NCBI GenBank assembly: GCA_004151065.3
Contig: NWUY0300062722.1
Coordinates: forward strand, 2,519-24,896
Origin: Larix sibirica
Taxonomy: Eukaryota > Streptophyta > Pinopsida > Pinales > Pinaceae
Length of the DNA: 22,378 nucleotides
Reading direction: 5' to 3'
Below, one piece after another: positions 1-9,484 of this stretch (position 1 is the first letter of the stretch; every line of letters starts with the position of its first letter). A program made the translations under genes and the position numbers. The notes under the pieces were generated by a model. The model ran no database searches, was not told the origin of the DNA, and was given only the letters and a program-made list of their open reading frames with translations.

Positions 1-1
1 A

Positions 2-300
2 AAAAAATACAAGGTGCCACATATGTGGAATTATTTTGAGTATGGCCATGGAAAAGAAAAAAAAATGATGGATTTGGAGTGTATGTCAAAACAACCCTAT
101 GTAGGGAGGAGTTGAATTTATCTGCAAATTCTCCTATTTGATATGTAAAATGTATATCTAAATTGCGTATCAATAATGGTAGAGGGAGAAAGAGTGCAAG
201 TGGAATTGGAAAGGAAAATACATGTGTAAATATTGTTTTAGGATACGGTCACATGCATACCAAGGCATCATTGTGCATGGGACTAGTAGTTTTCATTTAG
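2..300 (+). pseudogene. Broken plus-strand reading frame with a W-N-Y-F-E-Y-G-H-G-K motif, unknown function
   Basis: Read from base 2, the frame gives a compact coding-like stretch containing WNYFEYGHGK. It shifts frame inside the A-rich run at about 51-65 and continues as NDGFGVYVKTTL. There is an in-frame TGA at 139-141, and the frame then stays open to TAG at 298-300. The pattern of aromatic residues, then GHGK, then D-G-x-G and a lysine, resembles a motif I loosely remember from transposon-associated or zinc-finger ORFs in plants, but I cannot name the family. The 5' end lies outside the window. No neighbour supports a function. It could be an exon relic or part of a DNA transposon ORF; confidence in any function is low. 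Confidence 0.3.
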
Positions 301-692
301 TTTGAATCTATGACAACCTTATACTTGAAATATGGATGAGAAAACACACTTTCTTATGCCCACCCATGTAGTGACGCAAAACAAGACAAGTGTGAACCAT
401 CAAACCAGTTTGATACGTGGGATCATGTATCAATTTCCACTGATCAACATGAATGGTTGAATCAACCCATTAGAGGTCAACAATGATCTATTGCATTATG
501 ATCATGTCTTGGATCTTGTACATCCTAGTACAATATTTATTTGACCTATTTATAGTCATTAGTTGAACATTGATGAACTTACCTTATATTTTTTCCTTAA
601 AAAATTGTAACTTATTATTCATAGCAAAGAAAAGAGTTACATTCTACATATGCTACTAGAGAATCTCTAAAAATATGGGAATATGGTCCTCA
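301..692. other. No recognisable gene
   Basis: AT-rich DNA with stops in all frames. I see no coding continuity, RNA gene or terminal repeat here. Confidence 0.5.
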
Positions 693-790
693 TTACAAAA
701 AATAATTTTATATCAAATAAATGTGCATGCATCAACTACATTTACAAAAAATAATTTTATATCAAATAAATGTGCATGCATCAACTACAT
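693..790. repeat. Perfect 49-bp tandem duplication
   Basis: The 49-bp unit at 693-741 (beginning ttacaaaaaataattttata) is repeated without change at 742-790, and two more matching bases follow. The absence of differences, in a window where everything else is mutated, points to a recent slippage or repair duplication. The unit contains the palindromic core tgcatgca. Confidence 0.95.
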
Positions 791-829
791 TTGGAACAAA
801 ACAAAGACAAGAGGAAATCTTGATATAAA

Positions 830-2300
830 ACTAAGGATGTAAGAAATCCTTAATTCTACCTTTTTTCCCCTCTCGTCTTCTTGAGCTCAATCCACTCCCT
901 TGTAGGTGGATCCACCTGGATGATATGTAATATCATATGTTGAATTTCCATATTTCATTAAAGATACCTTCTCCTTATTGGAGTAAGAGTTGGCAAATTC
1001 ATGAGATCTTTCCATTACTCCTAGTATGGCAGCCTTAACTACTTCCATCCCCAAGGGATAAATATCTATATTATAGGATTATTCTATAGCGTCCATTGGG
1101 GAAATTTTTTCCTCATTCGACACTTTTGGACAAGCATAATTGACTTTCTATAAATATATTGTTTGTTGCAATTCTTCATCCTGATCATGTTCATTAGCAA
1201 GCATCGATTGCTCAGGAAATTACTAGTGTTTCCATAAAGCTTTAAAGTAAACATGGACAGGTTGTTTTTCAAGTAACCAAGACTATCCTAGCCTAGCAGA
1301 TGAATTCAAGGCGCAAGCTATTCCAATAATATATGATTCCATGTAAAACTTGGGTGCTTCATTGGGAGGAGTACTTTGGGATTTCCTTTGGCCTCTACCA
1401 AAGAAGAAGACAAGTTAACAACCCAGTTGAAAATATTTCCCTTTTCAATTACATGATGAATTATAGGAACCCAATTGATTTTTATGTGGGAATAATCCTT
1501 CTCTCCAAATACCTTGCTGACTAATTATGCTACCCATGTATATCCAGATCTTAAATGACTAGCTGGAAATGATTTGTTTCCTAGGACATTGAAAACCCTT
1601 CCCTCTTCATACTAGTCAACTAAATTCTCATAATAGTTGTTGTCACGACCGAATTCTCTCATCCACTCATTTGTGAAGTAAATGTCCAACCTAGACATTC
1701 TATAGTAAGCCTCAAGGTCTACCATTGCAAAAGAGTGAGTTCACTTCCCATGTTCATTCAAGATCTTCTTTGTGATGAATTTAGTTTGGTGTATCAAATA
1801 TATCATCATTTTAGTACATGATATCATAGGTGATATGGTTGCAGCATTATGGATATAGGAATTTATGAAGTTTTGTGAAATCCCAAGATCTTCTTCATAC
1901 CTCTCCTTCAATCCTTCATCATTAGGGTTAGGGAGCCCTCTATCATCCTTAATTAAGTGATATAATTTGTCATAGGTGTGATCCTTGTCATGCCCTATTG
2001 TACTGGAAGTGTTTGTTGAAACAAACAACGTAATTCCCTTCTACATGTCCAGCATAGGTTGCTTGTCTTTGTTTGGCATATTTGTGATTAGCTACTTGTA
2101 TTTCTTTGCGTGTTTGTGGTCGATTTCTTGCCTTTAGTAGCCTTATTCTAATTTTTGTCTAATGATCCAACTTTGGGGTTTGTTTTACCATTGGGATATT
2201 GTTTTCCATGTCCTCTATTATTATAATTAGTTCAACCAATTTTCCCTAAAGTGTTTGGATTTGATCCCTTTATTCTTGTTGTTGTAACCTTTTGCACTCA
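830..2300 (-). pseudogene. Decayed retroelement-type ORF of unknown function (minus strand, copy 1)
   Basis: Read from high to low coordinates, coding-like sequence can be followed for about 1.4 kb across several stops and frameshifts. A glutamine-rich, coiled-coil-like start (LQQQ..., about 2290-2200) is followed by a basic stretch. Next is an acidic segment with EGLKERYEEDLGISQNFIN at about 1900-1855, then EWMREFGRDNNYYENLV at about 1665-1625. After that come a W/Y-rich block with GYTWVA and VFGEKDYSHIKINWVP (1550-1470) and a segment containing SYIIGIACAL and QPVHVYFKALWK (about 1340-1225). The end has HPGGSTYKGVD near 900. The only longer open pieces are 1741-2028 and fragments of the rest. 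I recognise the style of an uncharacterised ORF carried by plant LTR-retrotransposons, recalled from conifer sequences, but know no biochemical role. Similar-looking ORFs occur at 10333-11570 (minus) and 14291-17609 (plus). Confidence 0.5.
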
Positions 2301-2319
2301 TGTAAAAATATCTACATAT

Positions 2320-2361
2320 TAGTCATTCCAGGAAACAACATAGTCATTCCAGGAAACAACA
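2320..2361. repeat. Perfect 21-bp tandem duplication
   Basis: The 21-bp unit beginning tagtcattccaggaaacaac occurs at 2320-2340 and again, identical, at 2341-2361. This is a small recent slippage-type duplication at the upstream edge of the minus-strand pseudogene. Confidence 0.95.
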
Positions 2362-5340
2362 TACATAGTAAGGTTAAAATTAGAAATCAAATGAAATCAT
2401 TTCAAATTCATAATCATAATTTCGAAAGTAGAGTAATGAAACTAGAATTGAGTTGTATGGTGTTGACATGAATGTCGACACAATGACTTGAATTATGATT
2501 CAAGAATAATAGTCTAGGGAAGCATAAGTCTACATGGTAATCAATCATATTTGGCCTATGAAAATCTGACTTTCCTTAAATAGATAGAATTGGTGGGGTT
2601 TGATTTCTTGTTCTATGGAATACTCCAAGCTATTGAATATGACTATTTTTGGCATTTAGCAAAGAAACTTCTAGGTCTAGTCTTATTTTGAAATTTTCTT
2701 CTCTCAATTGAAATGGTAATCGAAAATTCACACGTGCAAATACAATCACGATAATGGTTTAAGATAGAGAATTCTTTGAATAACAAAAAATTTAAAATAA
2801 ATTTTCAATAAGGGCATTAGGGGAAATATAGCATCATGCATCCTTGTCAATATACTACAATATTCAAACTACTTAATTAAATTTTTATCTTCGCCCTATA
2901 GAATCTTATTATATCAATTTAGTATCTAATAGTTTGATTTTGAAAACGAAAGGCTAATTGTGTCCTAAGAGAGGCATTATTAAACAACATACCTTATATT
3001 GGTGATGGATAGATGTCCACATGAGGTGAACTTGTAACACTCTTGTTTTTATTTCTGGTGTGAATGTTATGAAGGAAGACAAATAATCATTAGTAAATGT
3101 AGTAGATCTAGTTAGTTATGTGTTTGGATATGGTATAAGAGATAATGGGTGAACGTCATAATCTCATCCTAATTTGAAAGGTCACTTTTAATTAAATTCA
3201 TGCAGTGTGGGTTTGAAAGGGAAAGTGAGACTTTATGGTAGATTTAAAATCATTCAAGTGGATAGGATATAATATTTTTTGAATAATATTTAATATTACT
3301 TCTAGCTTTTGATTTCACCAAAGGTTAAAATATTTCAAATACAAAAAGAACTCATTTGATCACTTAATTTAGTAATTGGGATCAATATAGAGATCAAGAC
3401 TTGTTGGCATATCATTCTAATGAGGAGGCTCCCGATATAAAAAAAAATGCATATCATGGTTGATCACTCCATTGTCCCAAACCATTCCTTCACAATGATG
3501 ATAAGATTTCTTTATTTGCACATCAAGACCAATTGCCAAATCAAGATAAAGTTCAAATGAATTATAGAGAAGCATAGTAAAGGCCTGATTTATAGATTGG
3601 GTTGATTAATGAATCATAGAGGAGTTTAAGTATGAAAGAGGACAAAGAGCACCCCATTAAAGGGTCAAGTCCATTTAATACATTGAGATGATCTAATCAA
3701 GATTGAATACATGAATCTTCAAATCAAGCTTGGCACCATGCATCAAATATATTTCTACTCAGTCAAATGAATACTTCAACTTGCAAGAGACTACATTTCT
3801 TAATCGGGAAGAGGATGCTTCATATTTCATGCAAAGGATGATCGATTTGATGATAAGAGATTCTTGTCGAATTGGGATGGGAAATTAAAGTGGTGAAAAG
3901 AAAAAAAGGGTCCCATTCGTAAATTGGGCCCAATGTATAGATCAAGATAAAATTTTGAAATAGAAAGGATGAAAGGGCCTGGTTTGCAATTCATTCCTAA
4001 TTTGCAAATCATGCCCAATTATGAAATTGGGATTCAAAAACTAAACCAAGAAAATCGAGTTTGAAAGCATTCAATATTTCATCATTACATATGATAGGCA
4101 AGAAATAAACAAACGATGAAAATATCACTTCCTAAATTATTCAAGCAAAGTAATTTACAAATAAAGTACCATTATCTCAAGCTTGAAAATATATAAAAAA
4201 TGTAGGGGGGGGAGTTTAATAGAAAAAATTGGGTGGTTGTTGAGGGCTCAACAAATAGTGACAAATTGGGCAAAACCATGAATCTCTATGACTTTACCAT
4301 TTAACCATTAAGTTTATAAAAGGAAATGAATATTCTATTAGTGATATCACACTTTAGATTATAGAAGAACGGATTCTTGAGATGTCATGTAAGACATGAA
4401 TCTAGAGCATCGCAATCCTTTAAATTTAGTGATTTAGCAATTTTCTGTGATTTATAGTAATGTATGATTATTTTTGTCTAGGCATCATTTATTAATCTGG
4501 GCTTCACTCATAATAATGTCATTGATGAAAAGGAGATTGATATTTCCTCAGAAATTTTATATATTTCCAATAGTGTTTCTCCAGTACTCATGATCATCCA
4601 TAGCTCGATGGATCCACCCTGACATCATATCCCTTTGACCATCTCTAGTGAGTGTCCATAGCTTGACAGAGTATACGCATTTCTATAAAATTAGGCTGAA
4701 TTTCCTTTCCAAAAATTTTCCAACTTGATTAAATACATTGAACCTTAGTGGATGGCAAAAACAACATGCTCTAAAACCAATTAGATATGATGCTTTCTTT
4801 TAGGATAAGACTAACTTGTCTAGGTGACAAAATATGCCCCAATGATTTTAGTCCTTGAATGTTTGAAGGAAGATTGTTTTCATAATATTTTTCATTTCAT
4901 TATGTATGAGTAAACTCTTTAATTAAATTTATTCATCACTTGATTGCATTTTGAGATATTAAATAATCTAGAAACCTAGAAATATTCTCATTTCTCTAGT
5001 ATTTAGATTTCTTTTAGGTGAAATATTAAATAAACTACACTTGTTCCATTTCCATGTTTTCTTTAATCATGCCCCACTATTAAATAGAGCTTTAACCGAC
5101 TAGAAAATGTGTTTTCTCTTCATCAATGTTGTTATCATCTAAATTTCACACACCTGTGACATTTTAGTGTTTTTATATGGAAATACATAATCAACATACA
5201 TCATGCAGCTCATAAAGCTTCATTTTCATAAAAAAAATTAACACGTGGAATCAAGGTTTTTTGCATAGTCAAACTTTTGATTGACCTATGCAGATTCATA
5301 AAAGGGCAACCCACATAACATCATGCATAAAATCCTTTTT
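2362..5340. other. About 3 kb without recognisable gene
   Basis: AT-rich sequence with frequent stops on both strands. I found no retroelement domain, tRNA or rRNA. The open frame at 3827-4018 on the minus strand has biased, low-complexity content and no neighbour continuing it, so I do not call it. A short inverted repeat (cccaatt / aattggg around 4015-4030) and a G-run at 4204-4210 are present but unremarkable. The tract is probably very old transposon debris, which is inference only. Confidence 0.45.
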
Positions 5341-5345
5341 GAAAC

Positions 5346-5650
5346 CTACATGGGCAAACTCATAAATTCCATAATGCATTCAAAGCTTTCCAACTTCATT
5401 TTGAGCACCAAAGAGGTTTGAATTGGCTTATACCAGGTTCTTGGGTATACAATATCTCCATCATTGTACCTAGAAGTCACTTCATGAAGAATAGCATCCA
5501 CATATTTAACTAGTTCTTTGAAGACATCCAATTTTTCTATAAAAGGAAGCCACATACATGCATTAATCTATAAGAAAAAATTAGAGCAAGGTTATTCTAC
5601 AAGAATTTGTTTGGAAGGCATCTCTTGTATCCACATTATTATTATTCATT
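5346..5650 (-). pseudogene. Minus-strand ORF fragment, unknown retroelement-type protein
   Basis: An open stretch at 5346-5555 reads coding-like, with IEKLDVFKELVKYVDAILHE, then RYNDGDIVYPRTWYKP and KLESFECIMEFMSLPM. Upstream on the same strand (5556-5650) the sequence still looks coded in another frame, with a stop between, so the true fragment is longer than the open frame. I do not recognise a named domain; the composition (helical start, then a W-Y-K-P turn) looks like a folded protein. It lies about 160 bp from the chromovirus remnant and has the same strand as the decayed ORF at 6516-7560. It could be the other side of that ORF, separated by the chromovirus insertion. That link is inference. 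Confidence 0.4.
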
Positions 5651-5807
5651 GGAATTTCAAGCTCCATTGAATACGTATTTAAGAAGTAAGTAATTTCCTT
5701 CACCCTTCCAAGTTAAGCTACATTCCTCAACATGATACCATTGTATTTAAAGCTTTTCCATTGGACATTAATCATTTGGTTGAAGTTTATCTCTTCTGCT
5801 TTGTTGC

Positions 5808-6210
5808 CTTATCATTTTGGAAAGTTTAATATAGCCTATTACGGTCCCTATAATGTATTGTAGAGGATTGGAAGTATGCTTACAAATTGGATTTTCCTCC
5901 ATATTCACATGTACATATAGTCTTCCATGTGTCTTGCTTAAAAAAGGTAATTGGTGACAAGATCCAAATACAAACTATTTTACCAAAGATTGATGAAGAA
6001 GGGAAATCGGTACAAGAACCTAAAACAAGCACTAACACAAGGACCAAGAAATTGTGAAATTGATCAATTACTAAGTACCCCATCAAGTGGAAGAACCTTC
6101 CAATAGAAGAAGTGGAATGGGAATATGAATTGTTTAGGTAAAAACACTCGGAATTAATCAAGTGTTGAGGACAACACTTGTTTGAAGGGGAGGGGCATGT
6201 TAAGCCCTAA
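5808..6210 (+). pseudogene. pol: Chromovirus (Ty3/gypsy) integrase C-terminus and chromodomain, decayed
   Basis: This is the 3' end of a chromovirus pol gene. In the first frame YYGPYNVL is visible at about 5836-5860, the usual integrase C-terminal GPY/F motif. After a 1-bp shift near 5875 the frame continues with AYKLDFPPYSHVHIVFHVSC, the conserved stretch leading to the chromodomain, then LKKVIGDKIQIQTILPKIDE. The chromodomain follows at about 6067-6140 with YPIKWKNLPIEEVEWE; the two tryptophans and the acidic end fit the family. The tail GQHLFEGEGHVKP ends at TAA 6208-6210, just inside the LTR, as is common in these elements. At least four in-frame stops break it. The chromodomain is thought to steer integration to heterochromatin. 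The rest of pol upstream is missing, so the element is truncated at its 5' side. Confidence 0.8.
6184..6195 (+). other. Polypurine tract of the chromovirus
   Basis: Twelve uninterrupted purines (gaaggggagggg) lie two bases before the LTR start TGTTA. This is the usual priming site for plus-strand DNA synthesis and fixes the orientation as plus. It overlaps the codons of the pol tail. Confidence 0.85.
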
Positions 6211-6505
6211 ATATTGTAAGATTATGTTTCTATTGTTATATTAGTATTGTCTTTATTGGTCAACTAGGACCTTAATTGTAATTGTATGGTCGACTAGAAT
6301 TGTAATTGTACTCTTTGTCTCCTATATATTTACCAAGGAGACCTAGATTTAAGATTATCTCATATTGTCTTGTGTATTTGGTACATTGTATCAAGAGTTT
6401 GCTCCCTCAAAGAGGGTTTTCATTCATTTCTTTTATTCATTCTTAAGATGTTGGATTACTCTCTTTTTCTTATTTTATGTTCTTTTGGAAATTTGGTCCA
6501 TAACA
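6198..6505 (+). repeat. 3' LTR of the chromovirus (LTR A, 308 bp)
   Basis: Starts TGTTA and ends TAACA, giving perfect 5-bp terminal inverted repeats, immediately after the polypurine tract. A TATA-type sequence (tatatatt, 6323-6330) sits about 125 bp in, consistent with U3-R-U5 layout. No primer binding site follows base 6505, so it is a 3' LTR and not a 5' LTR. Its last ~100 bp resemble the end of the solo LTR at 8924-9479. Confidence 0.8.
6323..6330 (+). promoter_or_regulatory. TATA-type box in LTR A
   Basis: tatatatt about 125 bp from the LTR start is the expected place for the retrotransposon promoter. Assigned by position and sequence only. Confidence 0.4.
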
Positions 6506-6515
6506 TTAAATAGTC

Positions 6516-7560
6516 TATTATCTTTAAAAAAATAGGGAATCCACTAGCCCATCAATGTCTTTGACAAAAGAATTTGTTGAGTCTATTATGATTCCCATAT
6601 TTTTGTACAAGAATCTTCATGAAAGAGCATGCTAGCTTTTTTGTTTGAATGATGGGTTCATTTTCAAAGCACAATGCATTGATGTGGCATGTTGTTTAAA
6701 ATCAAGGCCTTATACATAACCATTTTGTATATGTTTTCATCTAAATCATCCCTCCAATCAAGGGGTGATACTCGTTCCCTTGGGTTTCCACTTTGTTAAA
6801 TGTTAAATCTAGTTAGTTGGCCTCACATGAATGTGAGGGTGAGATATTTGGGAGAAAATATTTTTTCATCTACAAATATTTCTTGCATGATCATGGAAAA
6901 TATTCTTCTTCATAAAAGGTCGGAGCATATATGAACCACTCAGTGAACTCTTGCTTAGAGGGTCTATCACTTTGGTAAAACCAGTGATATAATTGCTTAA
7001 ATATCATACAGCGACAATCTTTGATTCACTTGTGTTTCTTTCTATGAAACTTCTCTAATTCATGAAACAATGCTTCCACTTGATAATTATCATGAGCAAC
7101 AAAGAAAAATTCTATGAATTGCATCCAACATTGAATGGATTTATTTGGTAATGTCATATACCAAGATTGAACTTATCCTTCAAAAGTGAGGGAAAATAAT
7201 CTTCATCTTTTTCAAATATTTTAAGCCATTGACAATCAAACTTGCATTGATTAGTGTGTGAGTACGTAGTGGTTTCTCCTTCAACATTAAATTAGTTTTG
7301 ACAAGAAATTGGTTGTTGAAAGCCACTTTCTGATTGCAAGGTGTCTATTAATGAGAAAGCGTTGATATCTCTTGACCTCTCAACATCCTATACTCTTTGG
7401 ATACCCCCTCCTAGAATTTTTAAAATGTCCTACGAATTTTTCCTTTCCCCATATGACTATTCAACATAATTTGAGGATAACATATTCATAATTATAATTT
7501 ATTTCCGGTCACAAAAGTGATATTTACAATAAAAATAAGTTGTATTCTTATTGAGCAATG
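6516..7560 (-). pseudogene. Long decayed minus-strand ORF of unknown function next to LTR A
   Basis: No long open frame exists, yet reading the minus strand and following small frameshifts gives a convincing protein track. In order it shows DILKILGGGIQRV and DVERSRDINAFSLIDTLQSE (about 7430-7340), then CKFDCQWLKIFEKDEDYFPS (about 7240-7185). After a frameshift near 7160 it continues with QFIEFFFVAHDNYQVEALFH and ELEKFHRKKHK (about 7125-7045), a TGA, then IKDCRCMIFKQLYHWFYQ, a serine/proline turn and EFTEWFIYAPTFYEEEYFP (about 7040-6900). Coding-like sequence goes on through stops at 6813-6815 and further down, almost to base 6516. The content is rich in aromatic residues and cysteine. I remember similar plant retroelement-associated reading frames but cannot assign a family or role. 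It ends directly against LTR A, so the chromovirus may have inserted into it. Confidence 0.45.
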
Positions 7561-8750
7561 GTGAAAACAACTCATTTGACTTAGATTTGTTAGTTTACAA
7601 GTAAACTCCTTTGTTTTGATCTTCAGGTCCTAGATCTACAAGTCTATTCTTCTACCTTTATTATTTGGTTGTTGACACTCAATATTTTCCATCCTTCAAA
7701 CTTCTCCTTCCATTCTAATTGCTTCCATATGTGATTCTTCATACTCCTTACTATTATATGTAAAAAAAAACCTTTGTTAAGCTTCATATTAATTTATTGT
7801 TCATAAAGTTTTAGTCAAATTACTACATGCCATGCTCAGGATCAATGAGAATATGAGATTTGTATATGTTGTTGCCAAAAATTCCTAAATATCAGTGCAT
7901 TTCTAATATAAAATAATTCAATTGATAGTTAAGTATTTTAATAGGCAATTTATCGCATATTTTGAATACAAGAATTTATCCAAGACTCCCTAAGGGCCTC
8001 TCGGGTTTGGTTTGGTTATGTAATGATGCATGAAATTGATAATAAATTACTTCATAGCATAACCACTACAACACCATCCCCAAAATGATCATTGGGAGCA
8101 AGTAAAAATATACCTTTGAATTCACAAGATCCCAAACTTGATAGATTGATCTACACTAAAACAAAACCATTTATCACCAATAGTACAAAGAGTACGGAAG
8201 TAGATCATTTATATTTTTACTTGATAAGAAAACAATAATTAAAGCATCATATGAGAATGTTATGTGTGCAAATATTTTATAAGGATGGAAATCTCAATTT
8301 ATTGCATTAAGTTCAAAATGGGGAAAAGGATATACATCAGTTTGAAAGATTTCAAGCATAATGAGCATTAAATTCAAAATAAGATTTCACACGAATGTGA
8401 CATTCCTAACATCACGAAGATTTTTTGTAACATACCTAGTCATCTATTTCAACCATTGAGACCATGAGGTACTCAAATTACGTATCTAAATTCACCATTT
8501 ATGTCCAAATTCGTTTTTCATAAATTCATTCAATTTAATAGCGGAATACAAACATATGGTCTCCCAGATTATCATATGCAATTATTAATAACTACAAGAA
8601 ATTTCTAACATGAAACCATTAATACATGCAAAACAGTCCATTCACATATACAATCATAGGCAATAAATTGAACAATATTCAAACACAAATTGAACCATGG
8701 CATTCATACACAGTTATGGACTTATCTTTTTAATCAATTATTCTCCAAAT
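7561..8750. other. About 1.2 kb without recognisable gene
   Basis: AT-rich sequence with dense stops on both strands. It lies downstream of the minus-strand ORF ending at 8753 and upstream of the one starting near 7560, so it could hold their untranslated or LTR sequence. I found no TG...CA boundaries or primer site to support that. Confidence 0.4.
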
Positions 8751-8752
8751 GG

Positions 8753-8923
8753 TTACAGGTGAAGAACATTCCTCCTAGCCATAGGCTCTATTAAGCCATA
8801 TCTTACTTTGACAGGCCACCCCCAAGCTGGGGCTATTAGTCCACAAGGGAAAAGCTCTTCCCCAAACCTCCAGACAACAAAATATCTCATGCAACCCACC
8901 GTTGTAGAAACCCCCTCAATGTA
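8753..8923 (-). pseudogene. 3' end of the G-patch-type minus-strand ORF, cut off by the solo LTR
   Basis: The minus-strand frame here reads YIEGVSTTVGCMRYFVVWRF, then GEELFPCGLIAPAWGW and VRYGLIEPMARRN, ending in a stop at 8753-8755. It starts exactly at the target-site copy 8919-8923; the few residues encoded beyond it come from the LTR. If the 556-bp LTR and one target copy are removed, this frame follows on from the ORF at 9480-10332 with a small frameshift. I do not recognise its domain. It is GC-richer than the surrounding DNA, as is the rest of this ORF. The function is unknown; it is probably the end of a retroelement-type polyprotein. Confidence 0.5.
8919..8923. repeat. Target-site duplication ATGTA, left copy
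   Basis: ATGTA immediately before the LTR start TGTCA; the same five bases follow the LTR end at 9480-9484. Five bases is the usual duplication size for Ty3/gypsy and Ty1/copia elements. Confidence 0.75.
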
Positions 8924-9479
8924 TGTCATAATCCTCAATTATCCTTCCCCATCAACCTACACAATGCTAGGAACAAGCCCCCTTATCTAAGCTAACAGTC
9001 CCTCGGGCGGCCTCCAGTTCCCTTCTAGCGCTCCAGCACAGGTTGGACAGGAAGTCTCTGAATTGGGACTCTAGGGCACAAGCTGCAGGCCAGATTCTTC
9101 TCATGCACCAATCTACTAGGCTCAATGGCATGAATAGTTCGAATTCACCAATGGCATCTCAAGTCCTCACTCATAGGTACCAAACTATGGCGGTCCAAGG
9201 TGATGGAGAGGATGAGGAGAAATGGATCATTCGAATGCATGAAGGAATGAACCCCTCCCAAGCTTGAATTCTCACTTTTATAAACATATTTTAGATTGCC
9301 ATGTGGCCACTCCACATGGAACCACTTTTCCCCTCTTAATCAATTCTTAAGATAATTAAATAATGCTTTAATTAAANCCCTCGAAGAGGCTTCTTATTCA
9401 TCTCTTTCCTTCACTCTTAAGGCGTGGATTAATCTCTCTTGGTCATTTTATACTCTATTGGGTAATTTAGTGCATAACA
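8924..9479 (+). mobile_element. Solo LTR (LTR B, 556 bp) inserted in the minus-strand ORF
   Basis: Runs from TGTCATAATCC to ...GCATAACA and is flanked on both sides by ATGTA. No internal retroelement sequence adjoins it. It lacks both a polypurine tract before and a primer site after, which is the expected product of recombination between the two LTRs of a full element. A TATA box (tttataaa, 9277-9284) lies about 200 bp from the end. The last ~100 bases (from ccctcgaagagg) align with 6405-6505 of LTR A including the shared end CATAACA, so both are plus-orientation LTRs of related families. The minus-strand coding sequence is interrupted at its edges. The base at 9377 is undetermined. Confidence 0.72.
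9277..9284 (+). promoter_or_regulatory. TATA box in LTR B
   Basis: tttataaa at about 355 bp into the LTR, at a distance from the LTR end similar to the TATA of LTR A. Assigned by motif and position only. Confidence 0.4.
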
Positions 9480-9484
9480 ATGTA
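9480..9484. repeat. Target-site duplication ATGTA, right copy
   Basis: Matches 8919-8923 exactly and directly follows the LTR end TAACA. Confidence 0.75.

Noticed and set aside
1084-1272. Minus-strand open frame of 62 codons
   Set aside because: A neighbouring minus-strand frame over the same bases gives QPVHVYFKALWK and fits the flanking coding track better, so this is a wrong frame of the same pseudogene.
3827-4018. Minus-strand open frame of 63 codons
   Set aside because: No domain and no coding continuity on either side; short and compositionally biased.
5880-6161. Open minus-strand frame of 93 codons
   Set aside because: It is antisense to the recognisable integrase/chromodomain sequence and has repetitive L-V-L-V content.
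6506-6540. Primer binding site after LTR A
   Set aside because: No match to tRNA-Met or tRNA-Asp complement in the bases after 6505, so LTR A was kept as a 3' LTR.
9043-9267. Open plus-strand frame of 74 codons
   Set aside because: It is inside the solo LTR, has no start context or domain, and does not continue beyond it.
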